DNA of 64,000 nucleotides from Mesorhizobium shangrilense (GCF_040537815.1 NZ_JBEWSZ010000001.1:4092001-4156000), one strand, 5' to 3'; counted from the first letter of the stretch, positions 22,885 to 32,836 are shown. Made by a program: numbers and translations. The notes: a model not told the origin generated them from the letters alone.

Positions 22885-24417
22885 TCACAGCGGCATCGTG
22901 TCGTGCTTTTTCCAGCGCGGCTCGATGCTCTTGCCACGAAGCGCGGCAAAGGCGCGGGCGATGCGCCGACGCGAGGAATGTGGCATGATCACCTCGTCGA
23001 TAAAGCCCCGCTCGGCGGCCACGAACGGATTGGCGAAACGCTTCTCGTATTCCTGCGTCCGCGAGGCGATCTTGGCCGCGTCGCCCAGTTCGGAGCGATA
23101 GAGGATTTCGGTCGCGCCCTTGGCGCCCATAACGGCAATCTCGGCCGTCGGCCACGCGTAGTTGACGTCCGCGCCGATATGCTTCGAGGCCATGACGTCA
23201 TAGGCGCCCCCATAAGCCTTTCGCGTGATCAGCGTCACCATCGGCACTGTCGCTTGGCTGTATGCAAACAGGAGCTTGGCGCCGTGCTTGATGACCCCGC
23301 CATATTCCTGGGCTGTGCCGGGCAGGAAGCCGGGCACGTCGACCAGCGTTAGCAGCGGGATATTGAAAGCATCGCAAAAGCGAACGAAACGTGCAGCCTT
23401 GCGGCTGGAATCGATATCGAGGCATCCGGCCAGAACCATCGGCTGGTTGGCGACGACTCCCACCGTCTGACCCTCGACGCGCAGGAAACCTGTGATGATG
23501 TTCCCGGCGTAGGCCTGCTGAATCTCAAAAAAATCGCCTTCATCGGCGATGGCGAGGATCAGCTCCTTCATCTCGTAGGGCTTGTTGGCACTGTCAGGCA
23601 CCAGCGTGTCCAGCCGCATGTCGATGCGCGCAGAATTATCGTGGAACGGCCTGACTGGCGGCTTCTCACGATTGCTTAGCGGCAGGAAGTCAAACAACCG
23701 TCGAATCGCCTCCAGCGCCTCGACATCGTTCTCGAACGCGCCGTCAGCCACGGAGGATTTTTGCGTATGCGTGCTCGCGCCGCCCAGTTCCTCGGCGCTC
23801 ACGATCTCGTTGGTCACTGTCTTCACCACATCCGGGCCAGTGACGAACATGTAGGATGTGTCTCGAACCATGAAGATGAAATCGGTCATCGCGGGCGAAT
23901 AGACCGCGCCGCCGGCGCAAGGCCCCATGATCACTGATATCTGCGGCACCACGCCCGAGGCATCCACGTTGCGCTTGAAGACGTCTGCGTAGCCGGCCAG
24001 CGAATCCACGCCTTCCTGGATGCGCGCGCCGCCGGAATCGTTGAGGCCGATGACGGGCGCGCCGTTCCTGACCGCCATGTCCATGATCTTGCAGATCTTG
24101 CGGGCATGGGTCTCCGAGAGCGAACCGCCGAGCACCGTGAAGTCCTGACTGAAGACATAGACCATGCGGCCGTTGATGGTGCCCCAGCCGGTCACCACAC
24201 CGTCGCCTGCGATCCTCTGGCTCGCCATCCCGAACTCGGTCGCGCGGTGGGTGACATACATGTCGTACTCCTCGAAGGAACCCTCGTCGAGAAGCACTTC
24301 GAGGCGTTCGCGCGCTGTCAGCTTGCCTTTGATATGCTGGGCGTCAATGCGTTTTTGCCCGCCGCCCAGCCGTGCCTCGAGCCGGCGCGATTCGAGCTGT
24401 TCCAGCACAGCCCGCAT
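22885..24417 (-). CDS. pccB: propionyl-CoA carboxylase beta subunit (carboxyltransferase)
   Basis: The carboxyltransferase that moves the carboxyl group from biotin to propionyl-CoA, giving (S)-methylmalonyl-CoA. The 510-residue protein has duplicated crotonase folds. Oxyanion-forming glycine patches appear in [18 protein letters not shown] and [12 protein letters not shown] (first half) and in [16 protein letters not shown] and [12 protein letters not shown] (second half). It is the first gene of the leftward operon, divergent from the PccR-type regulator across a 206-base region containing repeated TGCAAA half-sites. Confidence 0.97.
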   Translation of the reverse strand: MRAVLEQLESRRLEARLGGGQKRIDAQHIKGKLTARERLEVLLDEGSFEEYDMYVTHRATEFGMASQRIAGDGVVTGWGTINGRMVYVFSQDFTVLGGSLSETHARKICKIMDMAVRNGAPVIGLNDSGGARIQEGVDSLAGYADVFKRNVDASGVVPQISVIMGPCAGGAVYSPAMTDFIFMVRDTSYMFVTGPDVVKTVTNEIVSAEELGGASTHTQKSSVADGAFENDVEALEAIRRLFDFLPLSNREKPPVRPFHDNSARIDMRLDTLVPDSANKPYEMKELILAIADEGDFFEIQQAYAGNIITGFLRVEGQTVGVVANQPMVLAGCLDIDSSRKAARFVRFCDAFNIPLLTLVDVPGFLPGTAQEYGGVIKHGAKLLFAYSQATVPMVTLITRKAYGGAYDVMASKHIGADVNYAWPTAEIAVMGAKGATEILYRSELGDAAKIASRTQEYEKRFANPFVAAERGFIDEVIMPHSSRRRIARAFAALRGKSIEPRWKKHDTMPL

Positions 24418-24485
24418 CAGCGGCCTGCCTTTGTATTGAACGCGGCGCGGCTAGCGACGATGAGCAGCGCCGCCCGCTCAAGCAC

Positions 24486-24622
24486 TGTGCAAAAAGTCAT
24501 GAATTGTTCCTCGTCTGCAAAATCGCAACTGGATTTAGCTCGCCCGAAATCGGAAGAAAACGCTTGAAAAGGTAGAACTGTGGATTATACAAATGTGCAA
24601 ACTGCAAAATGTGAAATTGCGA
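24486..24622. promoter_or_regulatory. divergent pccB/regulator promoter with TGCAAA repeats
   Basis: Half-sites occur at 24488 (TGTGCAAAAA shape), at 24516-24528 (TGCAAAATCGCAA) and at 24596-24608 (GTGCAAACTGCAA), the last just ahead of the regulator start. As I recall it, the site published for Rhodobacter PccR is built from paired TTTGCAAA elements. I infer autoregulation plus control of pccB. Exact boundaries and promoter hexamers were not resolved. Confidence 0.55.
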
Positions 24623-24623
24623 T

Positions 24624-26036
24624 ATGGCGCCGCCGAAACTTTATCTAGGCCGAAAGGTCCGCGCACTTCGCGAGGCGCGTAAGGCCACTCAAGCTGCGTT
24701 CGCGGAGCGTCTTGGTATATCAACAAGCTATCTGAACCAGATTGAGAACAACCAGCGGCCTGTCTCGGCGGCTGTCCTGCTAGGGCTAGCTGAGAAGTTC
24801 CAAATCGATATTGCTGGGATGTCGCTGGGAGATGACGACCGGCTGCTCTCCGCCCTGTCGGAGGCACTAGTCGACCCGATCTTCGAAAACTATTCGGCAA
24901 ATCTGCAAGAACTTAAGTTGGTCGCGCAGAATGCCCCTGGATTAGCCCGGGCGCTGATCTCCTGCCATCAAGCCTATCGCCGCAACAGTGAGCAGTTGGC
25001 AAGCTTGAACAACACGTTGGGCAGCAGCGTATCGACAGCCGAGCCGACACCCTATGAGGAAGTCCGCGACTTTTTCCATTTCGTCGACAACTATGTCCAC
25101 CGGCTCGATATTGCGGCCGAAAAAATAGCTGCAGAAATCGGCATTGGCGAGCGGGAAACTGGCTCGGCGCTTGGGGATCGCCTTGAGAGCCGTCATGCGG
25201 TGCGGATAGCGCGCGCAGATGCAAAAGATGACGCTATCCGCCGGTTCGATCGCAAGTCAAAGCTGCTCCTGCTCAACCCCTACTTGCCGTCGGCCACTCG
25301 TCATTTTCAGCTCGCATTCCAGATCGGAGTGCTGGAGCTGAACGACGAAATCACAGAGATTGTGCAGGCAGCAAACTTCCATTCAACGGAAGCGTCTGAG
25401 ATATGCAAAATAGGACTCTACAACTACTTTGCCGGCGCCTTACTTCTTCCCTACCAGGCGTTTCTGGCTGAAGCCAAGGCATTGCGTCACGACATTGGAT
25501 TGCTTGCTACGCAATTTGGTGCCAGCCTTGAGCAAGTCGCTCATCGCTTGTCGACCCTGCAAAGGCCTGGGTTTAAGGGAGTGCCGGTGTTCTTCGCTCG
25601 CATTGACCGAGCGGGCAACATCACAAAGCGTCATAGTGCAGCCAAGTTACAGTTCGCCCGCTTTGGCGGCGCGTGCCCGCTATGGAATGTGCATCAGGCA
25701 TTTGAGGCACCTGGTCGGCTCATTCGGCAACTCGCCGAAACACCAGATGGCATTCGCTACCTATCGGTTGCAACTGAAGTGATCAAAAGCAATGGCGGCT
25801 ATCGGTCGACCCCACGCCGGTACGCTATTGCGCTCGGCTGCGAGATTTCTTACGCGGGCGATTTTGTTTACGCAGACGGTCTGGACCTGACCAGTGGGGC
25901 AGCGTTTGATCCCATCGGAACCTCCTGTCGCGTTTGTGAACGACGCAACTGCGATCAACGTGCGATTCCGCCCTTGAAAACCAAGCTTACCGTGGACCAT
26001 CACGTCAGGTCAGCTTTGCCATATACAATTTGCTGA
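24624..26036 (+). CDS. PccR-like short-chain acyl-CoA regulator (ScfR family)
   Basis: A 470-residue regulator with an N-terminal XRE helix-turn-helix (residues 8-62, RKATQAAFAERLGISTSYLNQ), a central metallopeptidase-like DUF955 region and a C-terminal domain with the cysteine cluster CRVCERRNCDQRAIPP. This matches the short-chain fatty acyl-CoA regulators (PccR, RamB, MccR, IbcR). The position divergent to pccB points to PccR, which senses propionyl-CoA metabolism and activates pcc genes in Rhodobacter. The acyl-CoA specificity is inferred from context. Confidence 0.88.
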   Translation: MAPPKLYLGRKVRALREARKATQAAFAERLGISTSYLNQIENNQRPVSAAVLLGLAEKFQIDIAGMSLGDDDRLLSALSEALVDPIFENYSANLQELKLVAQNAPGLARALISCHQAYRRNSEQLASLNNTLGSSVSTAEPTPYEEVRDFFHFVDNYVHRLDIAAEKIAAEIGIGERETGSALGDRLESRHAVRIARADAKDDAIRRFDRKSKLLLLNPYLPSATRHFQLAFQIGVLELNDEITEIVQAANFHSTEASEICKIGLYNYFAGALLLPYQAFLAEAKALRHDIGLLATQFGASLEQVAHRLSTLQRPGFKGVPVFFARIDRAGNITKRHSAAKLQFARFGGACPLWNVHQAFEAPGRLIRQLAETPDGIRYLSVATEVIKSNGGYRSTPRRYAIALGCEISYAGDFVYADGLDLTSGAAFDPIGTSCRVCERRNCDQRAIPPLKTKLTVDHHVRSALPYTIC

Positions 26037-26482
26037 CCACTACTACTGTGAAGAAGCCTGCGTCCGCTGCCATAAGGGCGGATTACCCCTTGTACGCCCA
26101 GCATGCCCCGCTACCATGCATGCGGTAGCCGCCAAAGGTGTTTACCGTTGCGGCTTCAGGCCAACGCTGGCCATTACCGACACGCCGCCCGCACCCGGAA
26201 TTGGTTCGACCGGGCTATGTCTCACCATCAACGACCGCCCCTCCGGCCCTTTCTGTAGTACGCGCGGCATTATGATCCGCCTGCCGGGGCCCATTCGAGC
26301 CTCACGGCTACCCGCCTTGCCCTTCGCATTGGCTGGCACATACATACGACCGTTGCCGACAATGTGCTTGCTGGGCTTTGGGGCAAGCCGACCGTCAATT
26401 GCGCGTATAACGCGCTCTCGATGGTCGAAGCCGAAGACCTGGTGAGCGGATACAGAATGGGCAATGGCCGTAGCCGAGGGGC
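26037..26482. other. unexplained stretch, no gene called
   Basis: About 450 bases with long open frames on both strands (plus 26116-26445, minus 26142-26627) but no recognisable domain, no convincing start signal and no repeat. It may be the remains of a gene. Confidence 0.4.
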
Positions 26483-26782
26483 TCAGGCCGCCCCGCCGTC
26501 GACTTTGCGTAGCGGAATCACCTCGGCGCTTTCGACCAGATCCGATATCTCGGTAAGAACCGCCGTGATGTGCGGAGCGGCTGCGTGCTTGTCCAAATGC
26601 TCGCGGCTTTCCCATTCTTCGGTCCAAACGAAGCGGCGTGGCTGGTCAAGGTCGCGGTTGAGCTGGTAGCTGATGCAGCCTTCTTCCTCAAGAGTGCTCG
26701 CGATCACGCCGCGAAACAGGATTTCGAGTTTTTCTTCTGCGCCGGGCTTAGCGAGAAAGATGGCGACAACGGGGGTCGTCAT
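26483..26782 (-). CDS. antibiotic biosynthesis monooxygenase (ABM) family protein
   Basis: A 99-residue ferredoxin-like dimeric alpha/beta barrel protein. The block CISYQLNRDLDQPRRFVWTEEW and the later HAAAPH are typical of ABM/YgiN proteins, which include quinol monooxygenases and heme-degrading or simply ligand-binding members. The start MTTPV is chosen for the GGAG 7 bases upstream. It points the same way as the amidase but about 200 bases separate them. The substrate is unknown. Confidence 0.85.
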   Translation of the reverse strand: MTTPVVAIFLAKPGAEEKLEILFRGVIASTLEEEGCISYQLNRDLDQPRRFVWTEEWESREHLDKHAAAPHITAVLTEISDLVESAEVIPLRKVDGGAA

Positions 26783-26981
26783 AAGCAGCTCCATAACGAT
26801 TGCTATTAGTTGCGGGGAAAGTCGAAGATGGCAAACCGCGCATCGCCAGGCGACACGCAGTGCGAGCTACAAGAGCTCGCGGTGTTGACGGTCAAGATCT
26901 ACCTGTCTCTCCAACGACTGCATTTGCACGTCTTCGCCAAGCGCCGATTGGGGCGTGAAATCGGAAGCGCTCGTTATCGTC

Positions 26982-28379
26982 CTACTCGTAATTTGCCGGA
27001 TCGATCGCCGCAGATGGCGTGCCGCCGGCCTCGATTGCCTCGCCGGCGGCAAGGCATAAATCCTCACGGAAGCGACCGGCCACAAGTTGCACGCCTACCG
27101 GGATGCGCCCTACCAGGCCTGTGGAAACCACTAGCCCGGGAAGTCCCATGAGGGGGATGGCAACCTGTGGCAACTGGGCATGCCATACCTGCGCGAAGGA
27201 CACCTCGTCCTTGAGGTCAAGCTGATCGGGGAAAGGCAGTTGGCCCGATGCCGGCATCAGCAATACTGGATATTTGTCAAGGAAGGCGAACCACTCGCGC
27301 GTCAGTGCATCGCGCCGGGCCAACGCCCTTGAGAGATCGAATGGATGCACCCTGGCGCCAATGCCGCGCAAACAAGCCAGCGCGCCTGGGTCGCCCTCGC
27401 GCTCGGCCATTTCGAGCTGAACCTCGTAGCCGTCGCCGAGCCAGAGCTTGGTCAGAATATCGGCTGGCTCGCGCATCGCTGGCGTATCATCGACCTCCTC
27501 CACGACCCACCCTGCGTGTTGCAGCCGCTTGGCGGCATCAACCACCGCGGCGACCACCTCGGGCACGGGGTTGAGGCCATCAGGGTTAAGGCACATTGCA
27601 ACCCGCTTCGGCCTCGGCGGCCCTTCGAGCGGCACCGGCGCGTACCACGGGTCGCGAGCATCGGGCGCCGACATCGCCGCCAGCGAAATGCGCAGATCGT
27701 TGATGGTGCGTGCCAGCGGACCGGAGACCGCCGCGAGCTGCCCACCAATCGGGCGCTCCAGCCAGCCCGGGTTAAAACTCGGAACACGGCCCAGACTCGG
27801 CCGCAAACCATGTACGCCGCAGGCGTAGGCGGGATAGCGGATCGAACCGGCGATGTCAGTGCCGTGCGCGATGTGGCCGATTCCGGCTGCGACCGCCGCA
27901 CCCGCACCGCCGGAGGAGCCGCCCGGGGTGATGCCAGGATCGCGAGGGTTCCTAGTGTCGCCGTGGATGAGGTTGGTGGTAAACCAGCGATAGGAAACGG
28001 CCGGGCAGTTGGTGCGACCGAGCAAAACGGCGCCAGCTTTACGCAGGTTGGAGACCACGGGGTTGTCGGCCCTGGCTATGTTGTCGCGCTTCAGCCTCAT
28101 GCCGTCAGTGGTGGCAAAACCTTGCTGATCGACTCCGATCTTGATTGTGACGGGCACGCCGGCAAGCGGCCCCAGTTCATCGCCGCGTGCAATCGCCGCG
28201 TCGATCGATGCCGCCTGTGCCAGCACGTCCTCGGGCCGGTGATCGACTACCGCGTTGATCTTCGGATTAACCGCCTCCAGCCGGGCGAGCCCCGCCTCCG
28301 CAGCCTCCTTTGCGGAAATCTTCTTTGATTTGATATTGCCGGCTAGTTCAGTGGCCGACAGACGCCAAAGATCGTCCAT
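26982..28379 (-). CDS. amidase signature family hydrolase
   Basis: A 465-residue amidase-signature enzyme hydrolysing carboxamides. The Ser-cisSer-Lys triad is visible: the lysine in GVPVTIKIGVD, GGSSGGAGAAVAAG, and the nucleophile serine in GTDIAGSIRYPA. These enzymes include indoleacetamide, aryl-acylamide and allophanate hydrolases, and the sequence does not settle which. The gene ends a leftward series after the ABC transporter and a small hypothetical gene, so it may cleave the imported compound. Confidence 0.92.
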   Translation of the reverse strand: MDDLWRLSATELAGNIKSKKISAKEAAEAGLARLEAVNPKINAVVDHRPEDVLAQAASIDAAIARGDELGPLAGVPVTIKIGVDQQGFATTDGMRLKRDNIARADNPVVSNLRKAGAVLLGRTNCPAVSYRWFTTNLIHGDTRNPRDPGITPGGSSGGAGAAVAAGIGHIAHGTDIAGSIRYPAYACGVHGLRPSLGRVPSFNPGWLERPIGGQLAAVSGPLARTINDLRISLAAMSAPDARDPWYAPVPLEGPPRPKRVAMCLNPDGLNPVPEVVAAVVDAAKRLQHAGWVVEEVDDTPAMREPADILTKLWLGDGYEVQLEMAEREGDPGALACLRGIGARVHPFDLSRALARRDALTREWFAFLDKYPVLLMPASGQLPFPDQLDLKDEVSFAQVWHAQLPQVAIPLMGLPGLVVSTGLVGRIPVGVQLVAGRFREDLCLAAGEAIEAGGTPSAAIDPANYE

Positions 28380-28399
28380 GAAATACTCCGTGCGTCGGC

Positions 28400-28954
28400 C
28401 TAGAAGCTCTCGAAGTCGCGAGCGACGTTCGAATTATGGGGAGGCAGCACTCGGCGTAGTGCCACACTCCTGTCAGCAGGCGCTCGCCCCGGCCAAACGA
28501 TCGAGCCTGGGTCCCCCTTGAGGCGCATCGACTGCAGTACGCGTCGGGCCTCTTTGGTCCTAGCTGACGTTGCACCATTGGCGACATGTAAGTCGGCGAT
28601 TAACATTGCTCCTGCGGACCATATTCGGCGCCTCCACCAGCGCGTGCCGCCGTTTACGATTGGGCGGCCGTCGCTGTCGTGATATATCCTAAGTTCGATA
28701 ACAGACGCGTACCAAACAGCGTCACCGTCGACTCTCATCCCTGCTGGCTTGTTGTGAAGGACAAGCATTCCGTCAGGCCCCTGTTCGATTTCCCCCCACG
28801 TGGGAGGCGTACGAATCTCAATCGGCCCATAGCAGACGGTGCGCCAGTCCCATCGAAGCGCGCGTCGCACGGCATGTATGCAGTTGCGAACGCTGCTCGC
28901 GGCGTAGCCGAAGGCAAAAGCAGCAGCCGCGGCAGGCAGCAGCAGAGTTGCCAT
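28400..28954 (-). CDS. hypothetical protein with N-terminal membrane segment
   Basis: A 184-residue frame starting MATLLLPAAAAAFAFGYAAS, i.e. one hydrophobic segment or signal anchor followed by a soluble domain with several Trp residues (IRTPPTWGEIEQG, DAVWYASVIELRIY, GGTRWWRRR). AAAAGGA lies 2 bases before the ATG. It begins 8 bases after the permease stop and ends 20 bases before the amidase start, so it is probably co-transcribed. I do not recognise it. The frame also reads antiparallel to part of the permease upstream, but that section is a shadow. Confidence 0.55.
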   Translation of the reverse strand: MATLLLPAAAAAFAFGYAASSVRNCIHAVRRALRWDWRTVCYGPIEIRTPPTWGEIEQGPDGMLVLHNKPAGMRVDGDAVWYASVIELRIYHDSDGRPIVNGGTRWWRRRIWSAGAMLIADLHVANGATSARTKEARRVLQSMRLKGDPGSIVWPGRAPADRSVALRRVLPPHNSNVARDFESF

Positions 28955-28962
28955 GATCCTTT

Positions 28963-30162
28963 TCAAGGTCGTGAGAATAGCTTCCCCCCACGCTTGGACA
29001 GAACATCGATGTAGACAGCGAGCATGAGAACAATCCCGCTTGTGATGTTCTGATAGGCCGTTGGCACATTCAGCAACGAAAGACCATTTGCTAGGCTTTG
29101 CATTAGCAATGCGCCCAACAAGACTCCAGACACGGTGCCAGTGCCGCCATAAAGACTTGCTCCGCCGATGACAACGGCCGCGATCGCGTTCAGTTCTAGG
29201 AACAGACCCGATTCTGGCGGCGCCGAGCCTAATCGTCCGACGAGCATCAGTGTCGCGACAGAGGTCAACACTCCGATGAGGACGAATGAAATCATCAGAT
29301 GCATGGTGATCGGTATGCCCGCCGACCTGGCAGCATCGCGATTGCCGCCAACCGCATATACGTGACGTCCCCAAACGGTGTTGGCCAGCATCCACGATAT
29401 CACCGCCGCCGTGGCCAACGTGATCGCCACCGGCATGGGCAAGCCGCGATAAGAGAGCGTTGCCCAGCCAAGTAGGACGACACTGGCGAAACCCAGGCCA
29501 GCTCGAACCAGTGTACGACGACGTTGGCTGTCCTCTCCGAGTTTGCGCAGCGGCCAGAGCGATATGATGGCGGCTACCGCGATGAAAGCCCAGAGCGCAG
29601 GTCCCGTGACGAACGCTTCGCCGAAAAAGCGAATGTCGTCGGAGACCCCAGTGATCGTGCGCCCTCCTGACAGCGCAAGCGCCAAGCCGCGAAACAGCAT
29701 CAAGCCACCTAGTGTTGCCACGAACGATGGAAGACCGAAGCGAGCAACCCAGGTGCCGTTCCATAGGCCGACAAGGATGCCCATTCCGAGCGCTGCCGCG
29801 ATCGTTCCCCACACGCCCACCACCCCGCTTACCTCGATCATGGCGACAACGGTAACGCAAAGGCTCAGGAATGATCCCACCGAGAGGTCGATTTCCCCCT
29901 GTACGACCACTACGAGCATTCCGATGGCAACCATGGCAGTCATGGCGGTCTGCCGCATGAGATTGGTCAAATTCCGGTCGCTGACAAATACGCCATCTGT
30001 CAGGATGGAAAACACGATCCAGACGATTGCAATTGCCAGGAGCAATCCCGCGGCCGAGCGCAAAACGGAAATGATGGAGTTTGCCCGGGTCGGCGGCGCG
30101 GGCCGCGCTTCTGAAGAAGCCACAGCAATCGCGTTGCTCTTCGAGTCAGCTATCGTTGTCAT
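28963..30162 (-). CDS. sugar ABC transporter permease (XylH/RbsC type)
   Basis: The inner-membrane permease of a carbohydrate uptake ABC transporter (CUT2 family), 399 residues. There are about ten hydrophobic segments, GEIDLSVGS in an early loop and GRHVYAVGGNRDAARSAGI, the typical EAA-like loop that docks to the ATPase. GGASLYGGTGTVSGVLLGAL near the C-terminus is also standard. The start MTTIADSK (20 bases after the ATPase stop) is preferred over a longer leader. CUT2 permeases can carry pentoses, inositols or other polyols. Confidence 0.93.
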   Translation of the reverse strand: MTTIADSKSNAIAVASSEARPAPPTRANSIISVLRSAAGLLLAIAIVWIVFSILTDGVFVSDRNLTNLMRQTAMTAMVAIGMLVVVVQGEIDLSVGSFLSLCVTVVAMIEVSGVVGVWGTIAAALGMGILVGLWNGTWVARFGLPSFVATLGGLMLFRGLALALSGGRTITGVSDDIRFFGEAFVTGPALWAFIAVAAIISLWPLRKLGEDSQRRRTLVRAGLGFASVVLLGWATLSYRGLPMPVAITLATAAVISWMLANTVWGRHVYAVGGNRDAARSAGIPITMHLMISFVLIGVLTSVATLMLVGRLGSAPPESGLFLELNAIAAVVIGGASLYGGTGTVSGVLLGALLMQSLANGLSLLNVPTAYQNITSGIVLMLAVYIDVLSKRGGKLFSRP

Positions 30163-30181
30163 TGCGGTCCCATCGTTGAGT

Positions 30182-31759
30182 TCATTGTAGCCCCCCCGCC
30201 AATGCAAGCAATTCGTGACGGTTCGTGTCTTTCGATTTCATTAGTGCTACTTGCTTCCCATCGCGTAGCACCAAAACCCGGTCGGAAAGTTGTAGCGCCT
30301 CTGATTCTTCCATTGTCGCGTACAGCACGGCCGTTCCTGTGGATGCGAGCTTACGCACCAGCCGATACACGTCTTGCTTCGCGCCCAAGTCGATCCCGCG
30401 CGTGGGCTCATCGAGCAAGACCAGACGTGGTTCGTTAATGAGGGCTCGCGCCAACAGGACCTTTTGCTGGTTACCACCACTGAGGGCTGCAATCGGCTGA
30501 TCCGGTCCTTGCGTGCGAATGGCTAAATCGCGGATCAGCGATCTGCAGAGGTCGGCGCATCTTGCAGGGTCAACAATGGGGCCCTTCCAACGTGGAGGCC
30601 CGCGATGCCATCCCAACATCATGTTTTCCAACACTGAAAGATGTGGGACGACACCATCACGCTGACGCTCAGCGGAAACATAGGCGATGCCGGCCAGGAT
30701 CGATTCGCGTGGACTTCGTGGCCGGAACCGGCTGCCGGCCAATTCGATCGAGCCGCTTGTCAATTCCGGCATGAATCCGTACAGCGATTGCAGGAGCTCA
30801 GACTTCCCTGCCCCTAGGGGCCCGTAGACTGCAACAATCTCGCTCGCTGCGACGTCGATATCGATCGGGCCCACGTCTCGCGGAGATTCTAACGACCGCG
30901 AGAGGCTCCATCCGTTGAGCCTTGCCATCGTTTCGCGCCCCTCCGAAGGCGCGCTTTGAGCCCCCGAAACGACATTGTCCCGACCGCTGCCGAGCATGGC
31001 CCGCACGATCGCCCCATGGTCGAGACCCGACTTTGGCGTATCCAACGCGACATGGCCATCGCGGAGCACGACAACACGGTCACAGACCCGCAAGATTTCA
31101 TCAGTGCGATGAGAGATAAAGATAATGCCCGCGCCCTGAGCGGCAAGCTCGCGCATTCGCTGGAGAAGCACTGTGATTTCACCAGCTCCGAGCGCCGACG
31201 TCGATTCGTCGAAAACGAACACTCGACTGCCACTCGCAATCGCACGAGCAATCTCCACCTGCTCCATCAGAGCGACCCCGCCCTGCCCGGCGAGCGGCGT
31301 TCGCGTATCAATTGCCAACCCAAGCCTGCGCAATGCGGCGTCTGCTTGCGCGTGCAACCCCTTCCAATCAATGATGCCGAGACGAGATGGCTCGATCGCG
31401 AGCATCACGTTCTCACCGATAGTCAGTTGAGAAACAACGGAGCCTTCCTGGTGAACGAGAGCAACACCAGCACGATGCGCATCCCTGGAGTCGGCGAATG
31501 ACGCCAACTTGCCGCTACATACGACGGTCCCGCGGTAAGATCCGTGCGGGATCTCGCCGACAATAACTTTTGCCAGCGTGCTTTTGCCGGCACCATTTGC
31601 TCCCATCAGGCCAACAACCTCTCCGGCCGAGACGTTGAAGCTTACGCCATCAAGGGCGCGATTGGCCCCGAACTCGACGGTAATACCGTCGAGTTCCAGC
31701 AATTCGCCGGCATTGTGCCCGCTCAAGGTGGCTGATGCCACGAACGCTTCCACTTGCAT
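30182..31759 (-). CDS. sugar ABC transporter ATP-binding protein (XylG/MglA type)
   Basis: A 525-residue duplicated ATPase of CUT2 transporters. The first half has Walker A GANGAGKSTLAK and a Walker B (VFVFDESTSALG). The second half has a Walker A variant GPLGAGKSELLQ, signature LSGGNQQKV and Walker B VLLDEPTRGIDLGAK. In the first half the usual LSGG signature is replaced by a GGVALMEQVEIA block, as is common for the asymmetric CUT2 ATPases. Its ATG directly follows the stop of the binding-protein gene. Confidence 0.93.
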   Translation of the reverse strand: MQVEAFVASATLSGHNAGELLELDGITVEFGANRALDGVSFNVSAGEVVGLMGANGAGKSTLAKVIVGEIPHGSYRGTVVCSGKLASFADSRDAHRAGVALVHQEGSVVSQLTIGENVMLAIEPSRLGIIDWKGLHAQADAALRRLGLAIDTRTPLAGQGGVALMEQVEIARAIASGSRVFVFDESTSALGAGEITVLLQRMRELAAQGAGIIFISHRTDEILRVCDRVVVLRDGHVALDTPKSGLDHGAIVRAMLGSGRDNVVSGAQSAPSEGRETMARLNGWSLSRSLESPRDVGPIDIDVAASEIVAVYGPLGAGKSELLQSLYGFMPELTSGSIELAGSRFRPRSPRESILAGIAYVSAERQRDGVVPHLSVLENMMLGWHRGPPRWKGPIVDPARCADLCRSLIRDLAIRTQGPDQPIAALSGGNQQKVLLARALINEPRLVLLDEPTRGIDLGAKQDVYRLVRKLASTGTAVLYATMEESEALQLSDRVLVLRDGKQVALMKSKDTNRHELLALAGGLQ

Positions 31760-32836
31760 TCACCCTGCCTTGAGGCCGATATCTTCCGGTTTTAGCCAAT
31801 CTGTCAGTTTGAGGAATTCAGGCAAAGTCTCTTTGTTCACAACCCGCGACTGAATCCGCATTCCTGGAATTTTATGGCCGTCCACATCGAGAGTCTCGTT
31901 GGTTTTCGGCGTCTCCCCTCGGGTGAGCGCCAACGCCGCCTCCGCGGCTACGCGTCCCATTTGGATGAGGTCTGTCCAAGCACTCATCGCCATGTCACCC
32001 CTGACGATCGCACGAGCACCTTCGGGCCATACATCCTCGCCGCAGAGCCAGACTTTGCCGTTCAATCCCTGCTCCGTCAGGGCCTGGAGCGCGCCCAGCG
32101 CCAGCCCTTCCTCGTTGGAGACGATGGCTTGAATATTGTTGTTGTTTTGCGTCAACGCATCCTCGATTTGCTTAAGAGCCGATTCTTGACGCCAATTATC
32201 GTGCCATTGATGAGACACGATTTTGATCTCTCCAGAATCTATGTATGGCTTGAGAACCCTCAGCGCTCCCTCCGTCTTTTGACGCGCCACATCTATGCCC
32301 TCAGGGCCGCTGACGATGGCCCAATTGCCTTTTTTTGCTTCCTTTAGGGCCTGCTTCGCTTGAATTTCCCCGACAAGATAATTGTCACGCGCCGCCCAGT
32401 AGTCGATGGCCGGAGAGGGGATGACATAGTTGTATGAGATGATTGGAATGTTCGCCTCACGCTTGACGCGCTCGACGATCTTCTTGCCAGCCTCGACGTT
32501 CACGGGAATGATTACAAGCACCTTGATGCCTTGAGACAGCATGGCGTCGATCTGAGTGTCTTGGGTCGCGACGTCTTCATTCGCGCCTTGGATTATGTAT
32601 TGAAGTCCCAGCTCATCGGCGCGCGCCTGGAAATAGTGGCGGTCATGAGGCCAGCGGAAGGCGTCAAAGCTGGGGAAGCTGAACCCAACCAACGGACCGG
32701 TCGCGGCGCGCGCCGAAAAGCCACCCGCGCCCAAGGTTGCGGTGGCAGCGCCAAACGCCGCCGCGGATTTCATGAACTCGCGGCGCGAGACGCCACCTTC
32801 GACAAATAGTTTGGTCAGGGCACGTAAGTCACGCAT
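31760..32836 (-). CDS. sugar ABC transporter substrate-binding protein (XylF-like)
   Basis: A 358-residue periplasmic binding protein of the type I fold. The N-terminus carries a twin-arginine signal, SRREFMKSAAAFG followed by a hydrophobic stretch and an Ala-rich cleavage region near residue 45. Typical CUT2 segments are DAMLSQGIKVLVIIPVNVEAG, WAIVSGPEGIDVA and AIVSNEEGLALGALQAL. GGGAGG precedes the start. It is the first gene of the transporter operon, with a palindrome-like box in its leader that recurs before the monooxygenase at 35 kb. Confidence 0.92.
   Translation of the reverse strand: MRDLRALTKLFVEGGVSRREFMKSAAAFGAATATLGAGGFSARAATGPLVGFSFPSFDAFRWPHDRHYFQARADELGLQYIIQGANEDVATQDTQIDAMLSQGIKVLVIIPVNVEAGKKIVERVKREANIPIISYNYVIPSPAIDYWAARDNYLVGEIQAKQALKEAKKGNWAIVSGPEGIDVARQKTEGALRVLKPYIDSGEIKIVSHQWHDNWRQESALKQIEDALTQNNNNIQAIVSNEEGLALGALQALTEQGLNGKVWLCGEDVWPEGARAIVRGDMAMSAWTDLIQMGRVAAEAALALTRGETPKTNETLDVDGHKIPGMRIQSRVVNKETLPEFLKLTDWLKPEDIGLKAG

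Noticed and set aside
24106..24567. Plus-strand open frame at the pccB start
   Set aside because: Antisense to pccB and ends in the divergent promoter; no recognisable domain.
26116..26627. Overlapping open frames on both strands
   Set aside because: Neither translation resembles a known protein; left as unexplained sequence.
28955..29860. Upstream extension of the hypothetical gene at 28400-28954 across the permease
   Set aside because: Overlaps the permease in another frame, with arginine-rich nonsense composition; only the part after the permease stop is plausible.
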